From the NCBI RefSeq assembly GCF_014203225.1, contig NZ_JACHIO010000003.1:248001-312000 (forward strand): DNA of 64,000 nt. The letters run 5' to 3'. Below, piece by piece: positions 35,012 through 43,918 of this stretch (the stretch's first letter is position 1; every line of letters starts with the position of its first letter). Source of the DNA: Granulicella mallensis. Its GTDB lineage: Bacteria > Acidobacteriota > Terriglobia > Terriglobales > Acidobacteriaceae. Under the pieces are notes generated by a model, which was given only the letters and a program-made list of their open reading frames with translations, did not search any database and was not told where the DNA came from. The position numbers and the translations under genes were made by a program.

Positions 35012-36022
35012 ATGAGAACACACTGCATTCTGGCGGGCGTGAGTTTGGTCGTGTGCCTGATGGGCGCGCGGTCGCAGTCTTTGCTGGTGGTGAACCAGGG
35101 AGACGCGACGGTCAGCGTAATCGACCCGCAGACAGGCAAACAAGTAGCCTCTATCGAGGAGCACACGCCTGGGGTGCATGGGCATGAGATCGCAGTGTCG
35201 GCTGACGGCAAGACGGCTTTTCTGCCGATTTACGGAAGCGTCGGGGTCGGCAAACCGGGCATCGATGGACACGAGATGCTGATTCTCGACGTGCCCTCGC
35301 GCAGGATCATCGATCATGTGGATTTCGGTCATGGCGTGCGCCCGCACATGCCTTTGCTGGATGAAGCGAGCGGCATGCTGTATGTCACGACAGAATTGGA
35401 TAAGACAGTGACGGTCATCGATCCGAAGACGCATCGCATTGTGGGTACGATTCCGACAGGGGCCGAACAATCCCACATGCTGATCCTGTCGCATGACGGG
35501 AAGACCGGATATACGGCGAATGTAGGGCCAGGCAGTGTTTCGGTGCTGGACATGCGTGAACGCAAGACGCTGGCGGTGATCCCGGTGGCTGCGGAGGTGC
35601 AGCGGATTGCGATTTCGAACGACGACAAGTGGGTGTTTACCTCAGACCCGAAGCAACCGCGCATGGCGGTCATCGACACCTCGACACGCAAGGTGGCGAA
35701 ATGGATCGACCTGCCGGGGATCGGATATGGAGCGAAGCCGACCACCGATGGCAAGTGGCTGCTGGTGGCGATCCCGACGGCTGGCAAGGTTGCGGTGGTC
35801 GATCTGGCAACGATGACGGTGAAGAACACCGTGGAGGTTCCCCTGGCTCCGCAGGAGGTCGTGATCCGGCCGGACCAGAAGGTGGCTTATGTTTCGTGCA
35901 ATACCAGCGGGAAGGTGGCTGCGATCGATCTCACGACGTGGAAGACGGATCTGATCGCAGCGGGACCGCTGGCGGATGGCATGATCTGGGTCCCTTCAAG
36001 GAAACGCCAACCAGTCCGATAG
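35012..36022 (+). CDS. Secreted YVTN/cytochrome-D1-like beta-propeller protein
   Basis: Exported 336-residue protein with a signal peptide (MRTHCILAGVSLVVCLMGARSQ) and about seven blades of a YVTN-type propeller. Repeats include VVNQGDATVSVIDPQTGKQV, TTELDKTVTVIDPKTHRIVG, TANVGPGSVSVLDMRERKTL and VSCNTSGKVAAIDLTTW. No heme-binding CxxCH or enzyme motif is present, so it may be a binding or scaffold protein in the periplasm. The start at 35012 is an ATG inside the tract CTGGGGTATGAG. Base use is unlike the GC-rich hydrogenase locus to the left. Confidence 0.85.
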   Translation: MRTHCILAGVSLVVCLMGARSQSLLVVNQGDATVSVIDPQTGKQVASIEEHTPGVHGHEIAVSADGKTAFLPIYGSVGVGKPGIDGHEMLILDVPSRRIIDHVDFGHGVRPHMPLLDEASGMLYVTTELDKTVTVIDPKTHRIVGTIPTGAEQSHMLILSHDGKTGYTANVGPGSVSVLDMRERKTLAVIPVAAEVQRIAISNDDKWVFTSDPKQPRMAVIDTSTRKVAKWIDLPGIGYGAKPTTDGKWLLVAIPTAGKVAVVDLATMTVKNTVEVPLAPQEVVIRPDQKVAYVSCNTSGKVAAIDLTTWKTDLIAAGPLADGMIWVPSRKRQPVR

Positions 36023-36579
36023 CGCAACATCGAGCGACTCCCGATGAGCCTCCCAACGCACGGAAAAGGTCTATGGCTTGTCTCGGTCTAAGAGATGCAA
36101 CAGTGCATTTCCCATTATCTCGTTTCGGTGCCACGGGTCACCATAGTTGATGAAAAGTCCAGATAATTCGTCAAGCTACAGCCTCGGAAAACCTCACCTG
36201 AGGCAATGCAAGTCACCCCGTCACTGTTCCCCGAGTAGGGGTAAACCCAACACTGATGTTGCCAACCGCAAAGTAGGCATAGGAAAACGGCTCAATCGAG
36301 AAAGAAAAGCCGGATTTATTATGATTGAGGCCAATACAGGTGAACTCCATGAGGAGGTCGGGGTATGGCGACGTATTCAAAATCGCGGCGCAGTACGTTC
36401 TTGGCATGTCTTCAAGATGTCGAGGGAGTTTGGGCGCCTACCATTACAAAACTCTGCTCGTTACGGTTCGTTCGTTTCTGGGTTTTCACAAGCCAATTGC
36501 ATCCCTACGGGCAGCCAATTTTATTGGCTGCCAAGCTATCCATGAGCTTAGACGGAGAAGCCACAAGAAGGCATCATGC
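36023..36579. other. Intergenic region with one hairpin
   Basis: About 560 bases between convergent genes with no supported coding frame. A perfect 9-bp stem GGCAGCCAA/TTGGCTGCC with a 5-base loop lies at 36510-36532, near the 3' end of the TIGR03435 gene on the minus strand. It lacks a T-run, so terminator function is only possible. The rest shows nothing I can name. Confidence 0.45.
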
Positions 36580-37554
36580 CTAATTTTCTGTCGGCGTTTT
36601 CGCAATACTATCGATGACTAATCGGTTCACACTCGCCTTTCGCGCTTCCAACCTCAGTCCTAGCTCCTGTACTGATTCCAGCACCAATTGTCCACCATCT
36701 GGGTCGGAGGCGCCACTCGATTGTCCTCCCGCTCGCGCCGGCAGATCGATCCCGCTTGCTTTCGCGATCGCCAAGATTTCCGCCAGCGAAATATCGAGGT
36801 TTACTTCGTAGTAGCCTTTCAGGCTGGTCATGTCGACTACTTGTCTGCTGTTACTACCGCCCATTTGCGTGACTCGGGTCAGCATGTCTGCGAATCCCGC
36901 CATCGTCATGGCGCTGGACTGAATATGCAGAGTCTTCGTCTGCATGTCCATCTTCTGGATGAAGATTCCTTTCACGCCCATGTTCATGGTTGTGCTTCCA
37001 TCTGAGTTCACCTTCACTCGCATGGGACCATCCAAGGAGTCCATCTTTATCTCGCCGGGCTTCAGCGGAGTGTTTTCATCAATGGGGGTCGGTGCCTCCG
37101 TCGCGGGTTTCAGTTTGGGTCCATTCTTGGCCACCACAAGCGCCAGCACCGGCTGCTCCTCCGTGGACGGGTGTGCGGTCAACTTGAACCGCTCCTTCAG
37201 AAGCGTCTGCAACATCGCGGGCGCAGCATCCTTCGGGGCTCCTTCCGGCATCTTCGCATTGATATCAAACCGCGTCGTCGTCAACCAATCGGGTCCGTTC
37301 ACCTGATAGGGTTTGAGGCTGTAAGCCAGTGCTATCAGCTCGCGCAATGCCATATAGGTATATTCTGCGCGTCCACCCTCTACGTGGGGCCCAAGCTTCG
37401 GAGCCTGCCCAGCTTGCATCGCCGCAGCTATTTTTGCCATGTCAAGCGGCGCTGCCAGCTTCACCGTTGCTACCTCGAATGTCGCCTGTCCGTGCGCTGT
37501 ATACGTCATGATCAGCGCCACCACAAGCACACAACCTCTCATCCATTTCCGCAT
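36580..37554 (-). CDS. TIGR03435 secreted protein (Acidobacteria-expanded family)
   Basis: Exported 324-residue protein of family TIGR03435, present in many copies in Terriglobia genomes and of unknown function. Hallmarks are FEVATVKLAAPL after the signal peptide (ending TAHGQA), YMALRELIALAYSLKPYQVN, GPDWLTTTRFDINAKMPEGA, MLQTLLKERFKLTAHPSTEE and VLALVVAKNGPKL. The C-terminal half (MAGFADMLTRVTQMGG onward) is also typical. The ATG at 37554 has GGAGGGTTGTG upstream; a GTG one codon earlier is possible. It is a strong taxonomic marker. Confidence 0.9.
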   Translation of the reverse strand: MRKWMRGCVLVVALIMTYTAHGQATFEVATVKLAAPLDMAKIAAAMQAGQAPKLGPHVEGGRAEYTYMALRELIALAYSLKPYQVNGPDWLTTTRFDINAKMPEGAPKDAAPAMLQTLLKERFKLTAHPSTEEQPVLALVVAKNGPKLKPATEAPTPIDENTPLKPGEIKMDSLDGPMRVKVNSDGSTTMNMGVKGIFIQKMDMQTKTLHIQSSAMTMAGFADMLTRVTQMGGSNSRQVVDMTSLKGYYEVNLDISLAEILAIAKASGIDLPARAGGQSSGASDPDGGQLVLESVQELGLRLEARKASVNRLVIDSIAKTPTEN

Positions 37555-37789
37555 CACAACCCTCCAGTGCTTACCTATTTATGGATGTCCTAAACGAACC
37601 GCAATGTGAATCCCCGTTTCGCGTTCACCATCGTTGTAATGCCTGAGGTTATGCGCGTCTCCTACAGCAGGATACCCGCAGATGTCTCGTTGGACCTCTT
37701 TAATCTCCCGTGATTCCATTGCCGATTTCTAGACAGATTCTTAGAGCTTATTCGCGCTACGTAGAATCCGTCTGACTTTTTTCAGTGAA

Positions 37790-38008
37790 ATGCATCAACT
37801 CGTACCGGAAGTGATCGCGAGCCTCATTCGGATGACAGGAGGTAATTTCCTTCTTACTCGCCTCCTCACTCAGATTGAACGGGTTCTCAGCGTCAGCGAC
37901 CTGCACCTTGTATCAGTCGCGGTCGTCGAAGCGGCGGGGGACAGCCTCGTCATCGGCCCGGGATGGCGCGGACTACGCCAAATAATTCTGAAACACTACG
38001 CCAAATAG
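37790..38008 (+). pseudogene. Remnant: C-terminus of a transposition AAA ATPase (TniB/ExeA type)
   Basis: The frame encodes VIASLIRMTGGNFLLTRLLT, then QIERVLSVSDLHLVSVAVVE and AAGDSLVIG, the C-terminal helical lid of AAA ATPases encoded beside transposases. Walker motifs are absent, so only the last ~55 residues of the original protein survive. A second, diverged copy of the same tail and its 3' flank (CTACGxCAAATAATTC) occurs at 39830-39913. Confidence 0.65.
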
Positions 38009-38118
38009 CGATCAAAGCTACACCAAAACACCACGGCCAAAGGAGGGAGACTACCCGAACGAAACGATTCTTGACTGTGGAATAGGGATCGGAGTATCGT
38101 CTCCGCAAAACAGAAAGC

Positions 38119-38135
38119 TCTCCGTTTTGCTCTAG
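38119..38135. repeat. Solo IS630-type terminal repeat upstream of the GH79 gene
   Basis: CTCCGTTTTGCTCTAG resembles the right end of the element at 18952-19067 (TTTGCTCTAG within CTAG). The sequence upstream (CAGAAAG) also echoes the other copy. No matching left end is adjacent. It sits 40 bp before the GH79 start and could be a decayed insertion edge. Confidence 0.45.
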
Positions 38136-38174
38136 TAAAGCGGTTTGCTTCGTTCCCTACTCAAAGGATGCCTC

Positions 38175-39764
38175 ATGAACGACGAATCCAGAATCCCGAA
38201 ACAGCGAGCTCCGCAAGATCCGCTACAACCAATCGACAGAAGAAGTTTTGTTCGTTGGACCACTCTGGCCGCAGCCTCGGCGTTGACAGTGGGCGCTGAT
38301 AGCGTCAGTGCCGAAATGCGCAGTTGGGCTGGCAGTGATGGGGATGCATCCAGCGGCATCCCTGCAACGTTGAGCATTCAGAAAACCCGAGTCGCAGATT
38401 CAGTAATACTGGATTCCGCATTCGCCAGTCTGAGCTTCGAAAAAAGTTCCATCAATCGGTCACCGGTTTATTTAAGCGGTGACAACACGGACCTGATTGG
38501 CCTGCTGAATGCACTCGGAGGCGGCGTGCTGCGGATTGGCGCCAACAGTGTCGACGAAACCACCTGGACTCCAGACGGAGAAGGTCAAATCAGTGGACAA
38601 GTCGCGCCGAGCGATATCACCAACTTCGCGAGCCTGATACGGAGATGCCCGCTCTGGAAGGTCATCTATGGCGTTAACTTCCGGGGCAAAGATGGCTCTA
38701 CCGCCTCGCCGACACTAGCCGCCGGCGAAGCGGCCTATGCCGCGGAGCATCTCGGCAGACAGTTATTGGGATTCGAAATCGGCAACGAACCTGATCTCTA
38801 CGGCGATGGATTGACTTACGACATCTTTCTCAATGGAGGAATGCTCTCTGACGGCACCCTGATCTCCGGCTGGAATCAGTTTGCGGACGCCATTCGATCC
38901 TCTGTACCTCGTGCCATCTTCACCGGCCCGGCAGCTTCAAGCGACAGCAAGGGGTGGGCTGAAGATTTTGCCTCCAGCGAAACTGGCAAGATCGTGCTGC
39001 TGACCGAACACTACTACATCAGCAATTACAGCAGCGCTGCACCCTCTATCTCCGGCATGCTAACGTATCCCAGTCCGCACCTGGTGACAGCCCTGCAAAA
39101 TCTACAGGCTGCCGCAAAAGCCAACTCGGTGCCCTTTCGCATAGACGAATGCAACTCATACTTCTCCAGCAAGAATCCCGCTGGCGTCAGCAATGCCTTT
39201 GCCGCGGCGCTTTGGGCCATCGACTTTATCTTTACCAATGCACAGTACGGCTCGAGTGGCCTGAATTTTCACAACACAGGAAACACTTCTGGCTATGCCG
39301 CGATCGGCGAGACCAGCAGTGTTGTTACTGCGGTACAACCGCTCTACTATGGACTGTTTTTCGTCTCGCAGATATTTGCAGAAGGTACAAGAGGGGTGCT
39401 GCTGGAAAGCACACTCACTGTCAGCGGTGTAGCCTTGACCGCATTCGTAGTAGATTCGGAGAGCGGCACCTACGTTGTTTTGAATAATAAGGACACCACG
39501 AACGCCGCAACCGTGACGATCACCGGGTTCCGTCCCTTTGCATTCAGGGCGACAGTTACCACGCTCGCCTCGTCTGGAAGTACTCCCTCGGAACAACTCA
39601 GTAATCTTGGCATCTACAACGGAGGATCAGCGATCACATTCGGTGAGCAGCCAGTCGCACTCGACGGCAGATGGCACGGAAACTCAAAAGAGTTGCCCGT
39701 ATTCGGCGAAAGCCTGACTGTCACTGTTGCAGCAGCGACCGCAACTCTCATTCATATTCGTTAG
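38175..39764 (+). CDS. Secreted family 79-like glycoside hydrolase (beta-glucuronidase type)
   Basis: Exported 529-residue hydrolase with a Tat-like signal (DRRSFVRWTTLAAASALTVG). The barrel has FEIGNEPDLYGDG, with Glu205 as probable acid/base, and FRIDECNSYFSSKNP, with Glu325 as probable nucleophile, matching GH79 enzymes that cleave beta-glucuronides of arabinogalactan or glycosaminoglycan. A beta-sandwich at the C-terminus (SGTYVVLNNKDTTNAATVTI) is typical of the family. The ATG at 38175 follows AAAGGATGCCTC; an earlier frame start at 38145 lacks a ribosome site. Its stop codon TAG is the first triplet of an IS630-type repeat end. AAA ATPase remnants flank it on both sides. Confidence 0.85.
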   Translation: MNDESRIPKQRAPQDPLQPIDRRSFVRWTTLAAASALTVGADSVSAEMRSWAGSDGDASSGIPATLSIQKTRVADSVILDSAFASLSFEKSSINRSPVYLSGDNTDLIGLLNALGGGVLRIGANSVDETTWTPDGEGQISGQVAPSDITNFASLIRRCPLWKVIYGVNFRGKDGSTASPTLAAGEAAYAAEHLGRQLLGFEIGNEPDLYGDGLTYDIFLNGGMLSDGTLISGWNQFADAIRSSVPRAIFTGPAASSDSKGWAEDFASSETGKIVLLTEHYYISNYSSAAPSISGMLTYPSPHLVTALQNLQAAAKANSVPFRIDECNSYFSSKNPAGVSNAFAAALWAIDFIFTNAQYGSSGLNFHNTGNTSGYAAIGETSSVVTAVQPLYYGLFFVSQIFAEGTRGVLLESTLTVSGVALTAFVVDSESGTYVVLNNKDTTNAATVTITGFRPFAFRATVTTLASSGSTPSEQLSNLGIYNGGSAITFGEQPVALDGRWHGNSKELPVFGESLTVTVAAATATLIHIR

Positions 39765-39831
39765 AGCAGTCCCGTATAGGTGTATAGCGAGCCACAGGTC
39801 TATAGGCTGTTTTTTCCAAAAAACAGCCTAT
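39762..39831. repeat. Partial IS630-type MITE copy ending in a 30-bp palindrome
   Basis: It begins TAGAGCAGTCCCGTATAGG and shares the internal block TAGGTGTATAGCGA with the reverse complement of the element at 18952-19067, in the same order and spacing. It ends in a perfect 14-bp stem, ATAGGCTGTTTTTT pairing with AAAAAACAGCCTAT around CC (39802-39831). The right half and second terminal repeat are missing, replaced by ATPase debris. The first TAG is the stop codon of the GH79 gene, and the palindrome may terminate its transcript. Confidence 0.65.
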
Positions 39832-39913
39832 CCTCGGCGTCAACGACGCCCAGGTCATCTCGGTCGAAATCGTCGAGGCAGCTAGAGACAGCCTTGTCAT
39901 CGGCCAAGCCTGA
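39830..39913 (+). pseudogene. Second remnant of the transposition AAA ATPase tail
   Basis: An open stretch encodes ILGVNDAQVISVEIVEAARD followed by SLVIGQA and a stop. It aligns with the last 28 residues of the remnant at 37790-38008 (VLSVSDLHLVSVAVVEAAGD). The 3' flanks also match (CTACGACAAATAATTCC here, CTACGCCAAATAATTCT there). The two are diverged copies of one element end in direct orientation around the GH79 gene. Confidence 0.6.
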
Positions 39914-41102
39914 GACTCGGCGCCCTACGACAAATAATTCCTCACCCTACAACGCTGTCCTACCCTAACCATTGACCTTAATGGCATGGAAGAAACCAGC
40001 GGCGAGTCCGCTTCCCTACCCTCTCCATCAAGGTCTGCGATAAGATCATTTCCGTCCAAAGTTGCGCTCTTTGAGGTCTAGATGCCACGACGATTGACAA
40101 TCCACTTATAAGATGTGACCACTTCCACGACCTTGGGTTCTCTAACCCAATTCCAACCCACCGGTGTCCCCTACATAGCGTTCAGAGGTCGGAAACTGTC
40201 GATACAATTTGCCGCATCGAAGGGGGTACCCGGTTCTTTGATATTCAGCAACGTCGAATCTGGAGTATTCGCATGGTCGATACTCTGCAGCACCTTTTGA
40301 GATATATCTACGCATCGCGTGTGGCTCAGCGAGTAGACCGGTGCATCCGCAGGTAGGTTTGTAGGATAGTCGTGATTAAACAGAACGCGATTATGTTTGA
40401 AACTCAGGCCTTCCGCCATCATAGAAGCTCACGATGGACAGCTTTGGGCGGAAACAACCAGGACTTTGGGGCCAAACTTAATCTCTTACTCAGGTCGCCG
40501 GAGGCTTCGCTAACAAATGCTCGACCTGCGATATTGCCAGCCAAGGAGAAGTGATGGGAATGTTGACCTTGATTGGCATCGTTGATAAGAGTAAGACTCC
40601 AGTTCACATCGCTAGCAGCCATACGTGAGCAAATCTGACTTCATTTGAAGTGGTCGTCCATCGATCATAGATGAAGCAACCGGCTCAGATGTCGTGCATC
40701 ATTCTTTTCCTTTTGGAAGCTCAGTCTTCACCAAGCACTCCGGCTGCACAGGCAAGAGACAGCAAGAACTATTCAAGATTTTCTTTTCGTGTGACCCTGC
40801 ACTTTGGTGCAGATGCATCCAATGTGCTCAATCACTGCAGATGTAAAACGCCAGACATAAGCGTCAACGATGGACCGGGATCGTTCTGTGTCATCACCGC
40901 GTTGCAAACTGCCGAAGGTACAGGGCTACGCAACATTGGGATCACGGCTCGCACCAATTTTCGAAGCGTCATCCTGTCGCGCAGTGGACACCTACCCCTC
41001 GGTTGCACGACAGAAATCGTACTCCGGAGCAAAGCGTTGTACCCAGCGAAGAATCGTCGTGTGCGTCAACTCGCCTAGACGCGTGCTGGCAGGATACGTC
41101 TA
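39914..41102. other. Gene-poor stretch with mobile-element debris
   Basis: About 1.2 kb without a supported gene. Several open frames up to 135 codons exist on both strands, but none has a ribosome site plus recognisable sequence. One possible IS6-like transposase fragment lies at 40992-41078. The minus-strand frame near 40171-40422 is protein-like in composition but unassignable. Confidence 0.5.
40992..41078 (-). pseudogene. Possible IS6-family transposase fragment
   Basis: The minus strand reads LGELTHTTILRWVQRFAPEY then FCRATEG and a stop. The phrase THTTILRWVQRFAPE is close to the helix-turn-helix segment of IS6-type transposases (typically VDHTTIxRWVxRYAPE). Only about 25 residues match and the DDE domain is not found next to it, so the call is tentative. 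Confidence 0.35.
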
Positions 41103-42869
41103 TCAGTATCGCCAGCTTGTTAGATCTGCGCCCTTTGGAGCTGTTTGCAGGATGCGCTGCATAATCTTTGGCACATACATCGTTTCGTAATGCAGTCGGC
41201 TATAGGCGTTCGGGAGTTTGGGGTCACCATTCCAGCAGTGTTCTGCGCGAGGCCCGTACGCGATCTCGGCATGTGCGGGTGGATTCGCAGTGTCGAGAAA
41301 GTCTTGCAGCAGGTACACCGCATCGTTCAGCATGTAGGTATCGTCGGAGCCAACGTAGACGTGCAGCTTGCCGTTCAGCTTCGGCTGTAGTTGCGGCCAC
41401 TCACGCTGGAGCTTCGCGTTGAGATCGTAGTGATCGTGCCAGTATTTCGCAACAATGGGATCGATTGCACCGGTCTGCTTGTCGAAAATACGCGCAGGAT
41501 AGCCGTCCGGTCCTATGGGGGAGAAGACTGCCTGCCAAATGTCGTACTGTTCGCCGGAGCGCCCGTGGTCGCCAAGCGCAGTCTCGTACTGGTTCACGCC
41601 GCGCTGCGTGATGGTGGTGTGGCCCAGATAATCACGCATCGAAGGCTGTTCGATTTGTTTGTTTGCGCCGCTTGTGAAGTACGCATTCGCGTCGCTGTAA
41701 AGGTCGATGTTGGTATAAGCGTGAAAGTCTACGGGGTCCGGACAGGCGATGAAGGCGCCGTTGTAGTGGTCGGGGTAGAAGACTTGCGCGGCCATGGCTT
41801 CCCAGCCCCCCGTGGAGCCGCCATAGAGGAAGCGCGCCCAGCCCTGTCCGATGGCATGGAACTGCTTTTCGACGGCAGGCAACAGCTCGGTTTCGATGGC
41901 TTCGCCGTAAGGACCCAGGTTCGCAGAATCGATAGCATAGCTGTCGTCGTAGAACGGATTCGCGGTCTGGATCTTGACCACGAGAAAACGTGGGAAGTCT
42001 TTCGCGATCCAAGTTTGGTAGAACTTGTAGGCTTCCTGCTGCTGGATGCGGTTATAACCGGCGAGATGAAAGCGCTCGGAGTAATCGGGCTTGAGATTCG
42101 GGTCGGGAGGCGTGGTGCGGAACTCCGCGAAGCCGTCGTTGAAGTGGTCTTCAAACAGCATCAGCGGGAAGCGTGCCTCCGGATGCTGGTCGAAGCCGGC
42201 GGGCACGAGCACCGTGGCGGAAAGATATACAGGCCGGCCCCAGAACTTTGTCAGGAGCGGTGACTGGATCCGCAGACGGCGGATGAACTCCGAATCGGCG
42301 ATCGGGGTAATGGGCGGAATCACCTCGGTAAGCGTGACGTCGACGTCGCGCACAGGCTTGCCGTTCGCGCCGATCGAGATAGGAAAAGGCTTGCTGTAAA
42401 GGTTGCCAGGAGCTAGATTCCAGTGCTGTCCTTCGCCACGGTCAGGTGCAAGCTTCAAGGTGCGGCCGTCACCCATATGAAAGGTCTCATAGAGGTTCAG
42501 CACAGCTTGCACCGTGTACTTGCCGGGAGGCAGCTCGCTTAGGTGCAGGTGCGGGTAACCGGCTGCGCTGTCGTCCACGGTCACTTCGCTGCCAGGCCTT
42601 GCACCGTTGAGCGTAAGGCCGAAGATGTTCTGCGAAGCCGGTGTGTCGTTGATCTGCATGCGCGGCTCGTCGCCGAGGTCGTTCGACAGCAGCAGCAACA
42701 GGCGACCATCCAGAGGAGCGGGCTCGGCTGCGCGCTCTCCACCACTCTGCAGTGGTCGTGCATCCTTGGGAATATGCACGCGAAAGCTTTGGGCCTGCAG
42801 CATCACTGCGGCATTGCAACACAACGTGATCGTGAGGGCGGCATTACGGAACACGCATAATTTCGGCAT
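41103..42869 (-). CDS. Secreted alpha/beta-hydrolase fold esterase-like protein
   Basis: Exported 588-residue protein with a signal peptide (MPKLCVFRNAALTITLCCNAAVMLQAQ). The first ~190 residues form a beta-rich domain (AGYPHLHLSELPPGKYTVQA). The C-terminal catalytic part resembles the esterase-D/enterochelin-esterase fold: RPVYLSATVLVPAGF, LPAVEKQFHAIGQGW, then FLYGGSTGGWEAMAAQVFYP, where the Ser of GGSTGG is the likely nucleophile, and AEHCWNGD with a probable catalytic His. The ATG at 42869 was chosen because the longer frame to 42950 would bury the signal peptide. No strong ribosome site is visible. The substrate is unknown, possibly an acylated polysaccharide. Confidence 0.78.
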   Translation of the reverse strand: MPKLCVFRNAALTITLCCNAAVMLQAQSFRVHIPKDARPLQSGGERAAEPAPLDGRLLLLLSNDLGDEPRMQINDTPASQNIFGLTLNGARPGSEVTVDDSAAGYPHLHLSELPPGKYTVQAVLNLYETFHMGDGRTLKLAPDRGEGQHWNLAPGNLYSKPFPISIGANGKPVRDVDVTLTEVIPPITPIADSEFIRRLRIQSPLLTKFWGRPVYLSATVLVPAGFDQHPEARFPLMLFEDHFNDGFAEFRTTPPDPNLKPDYSERFHLAGYNRIQQQEAYKFYQTWIAKDFPRFLVVKIQTANPFYDDSYAIDSANLGPYGEAIETELLPAVEKQFHAIGQGWARFLYGGSTGGWEAMAAQVFYPDHYNGAFIACPDPVDFHAYTNIDLYSDANAYFTSGANKQIEQPSMRDYLGHTTITQRGVNQYETALGDHGRSGEQYDIWQAVFSPIGPDGYPARIFDKQTGAIDPIVAKYWHDHYDLNAKLQREWPQLQPKLNGKLHVYVGSDDTYMLNDAVYLLQDFLDTANPPAHAEIAYGPRAEHCWNGDPKLPNAYSRLHYETMYVPKIMQRILQTAPKGADLTSWRY

Positions 42870-43115
42870 GGGAAAGAGTATACGGTGCGGTCGAGATCGG
42901 CTGATTTCGCCAAACCCGAACGATCTGCTCAATTTCCTTCCGTCATTCATCGGTCGCTTAGCCCAAGCGCATTATCTATGAGCAGGTCACCGGCTTCGAT
43001 CATTTTGCTCAATAGCTCCTGAGGTGACTCCGTCTCTGCGAATATCTCGCCGATACGAAATAGCACATCCCATGCCCATCACAAAGTAAGGATGCTTCGC
43101 AAGAGCGGTCTACGT

Positions 43116-43655
43116 TCAGGCCACCTCATCCAGCTCTTCGCCCTCGTCGGCCTGCCCTTCTTCCGAGACCTCGGCAAAGATCTCTTCTTCCTCGTCGGTA
43201 TCGGCAGAGTGAGCGGGAGGTCCGACTACCGCGGCAGGCACATCGAAGAGACTGCCCGTTACTGCTGGTTTCGATCTAGCAATCTCCGCCGGTTCCGCGG
43301 CCACAGCAGACTTCGCAGCATCTGGCTTTGACGTATCCTTCCTGACCGCGGTCTTGGCTTTTGCCTTGGCTTCAACTTGCGCTGCTTTGATGGCTTCGTC
43401 CATCTCCGCTTGCGACTTCTCAAGCGAGTTCTTCATTTGCAGACAGGAAGAGACGAAATTCACGATTGCGGAGGGCAGCTCTCGATCCAATTCCTCGGCG
43501 GTCCCTGTCACCTTCAATGCTGTTGTAAGAGCGTTGTTCTCGCTCTCCTTCAGCTTTTTCGGAATGATGTTGACACGGATCTCGTCTTCCTCAAGACGGG
43601 TTACGGTCAACAGGACAGCGCGTTGCCGCAGTAAGGGCGAAAGTTCTTTGAACAT
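43116..43655 (-). CDS. PRTRC system protein E, orphan
   Basis: Protein of 179 residues matching the PRTRC system protein E family: MFKELSPLLRQRAVLLTVTR, EEDEIRVNIIPKKLKESENN, ALTTALKVTGTAEELDREL and IVNFVSSCLQMKNSLEKSQA. The C-terminal half is low complexity (Ala/Lys/Glu, then an acidic tail DEEEEIFAEVSEEGQADEGE). The start at 43655 is fixed by AGGAGAGACCC just upstream. PRTRC cassettes normally include A (ThiF-like), B, C, D, F and a ParB-like protein on plasmids or islands; none of them is in this window. It is therefore an orphan copy or the relic of an integrated plasmid. Confidence 0.85.
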   Translation of the reverse strand: MFKELSPLLRQRAVLLTVTRLEEDEIRVNIIPKKLKESENNALTTALKVTGTAEELDRELPSAIVNFVSSCLQMKNSLEKSQAEMDEAIKAAQVEAKAKAKTAVRKDTSKPDAAKSAVAAEPAEIARSKPAVTGSLFDVPAAVVGPPAHSADTDEEEEIFAEVSEEGQADEGEELDEVA

Positions 43656-43918
43656 GGGTCTCTCCTGATGACATATGTCGTTTGGGACACGCTCCAGCCC
43701 GCGTCGTCTTCTCGAGTTCCGGAGCGCTAGGTGTATCCGATCCGGACATTTAACCGCTGTCGCTGTGACATAACCCTGCAAAACTTCCTCCTACCTGCGG
43801 GCCAGGGCTTGGGCTGTTCGATAAATAGCCCCGCGGACGCGGTCATGAAACTTCTCATGCGCTTGATTCGTGTACCTTGTGAAAGTCTCCCATCACCTGC
43901 TTCAAAACGAGGCTCTAC

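Noticed and set aside
36147-36545. A 132-codon open frame between the propeller and TIGR03435 genes
   Set aside because: It has no ribosome site, no recognisable motif and overlapping frames of similar length in the same region.
40671-41078. A 135-codon open frame with a hydrophobic start
   Set aside because: It has no domain or ribosome site, and the opposite strand shows a transposase-like fragment in the same place.
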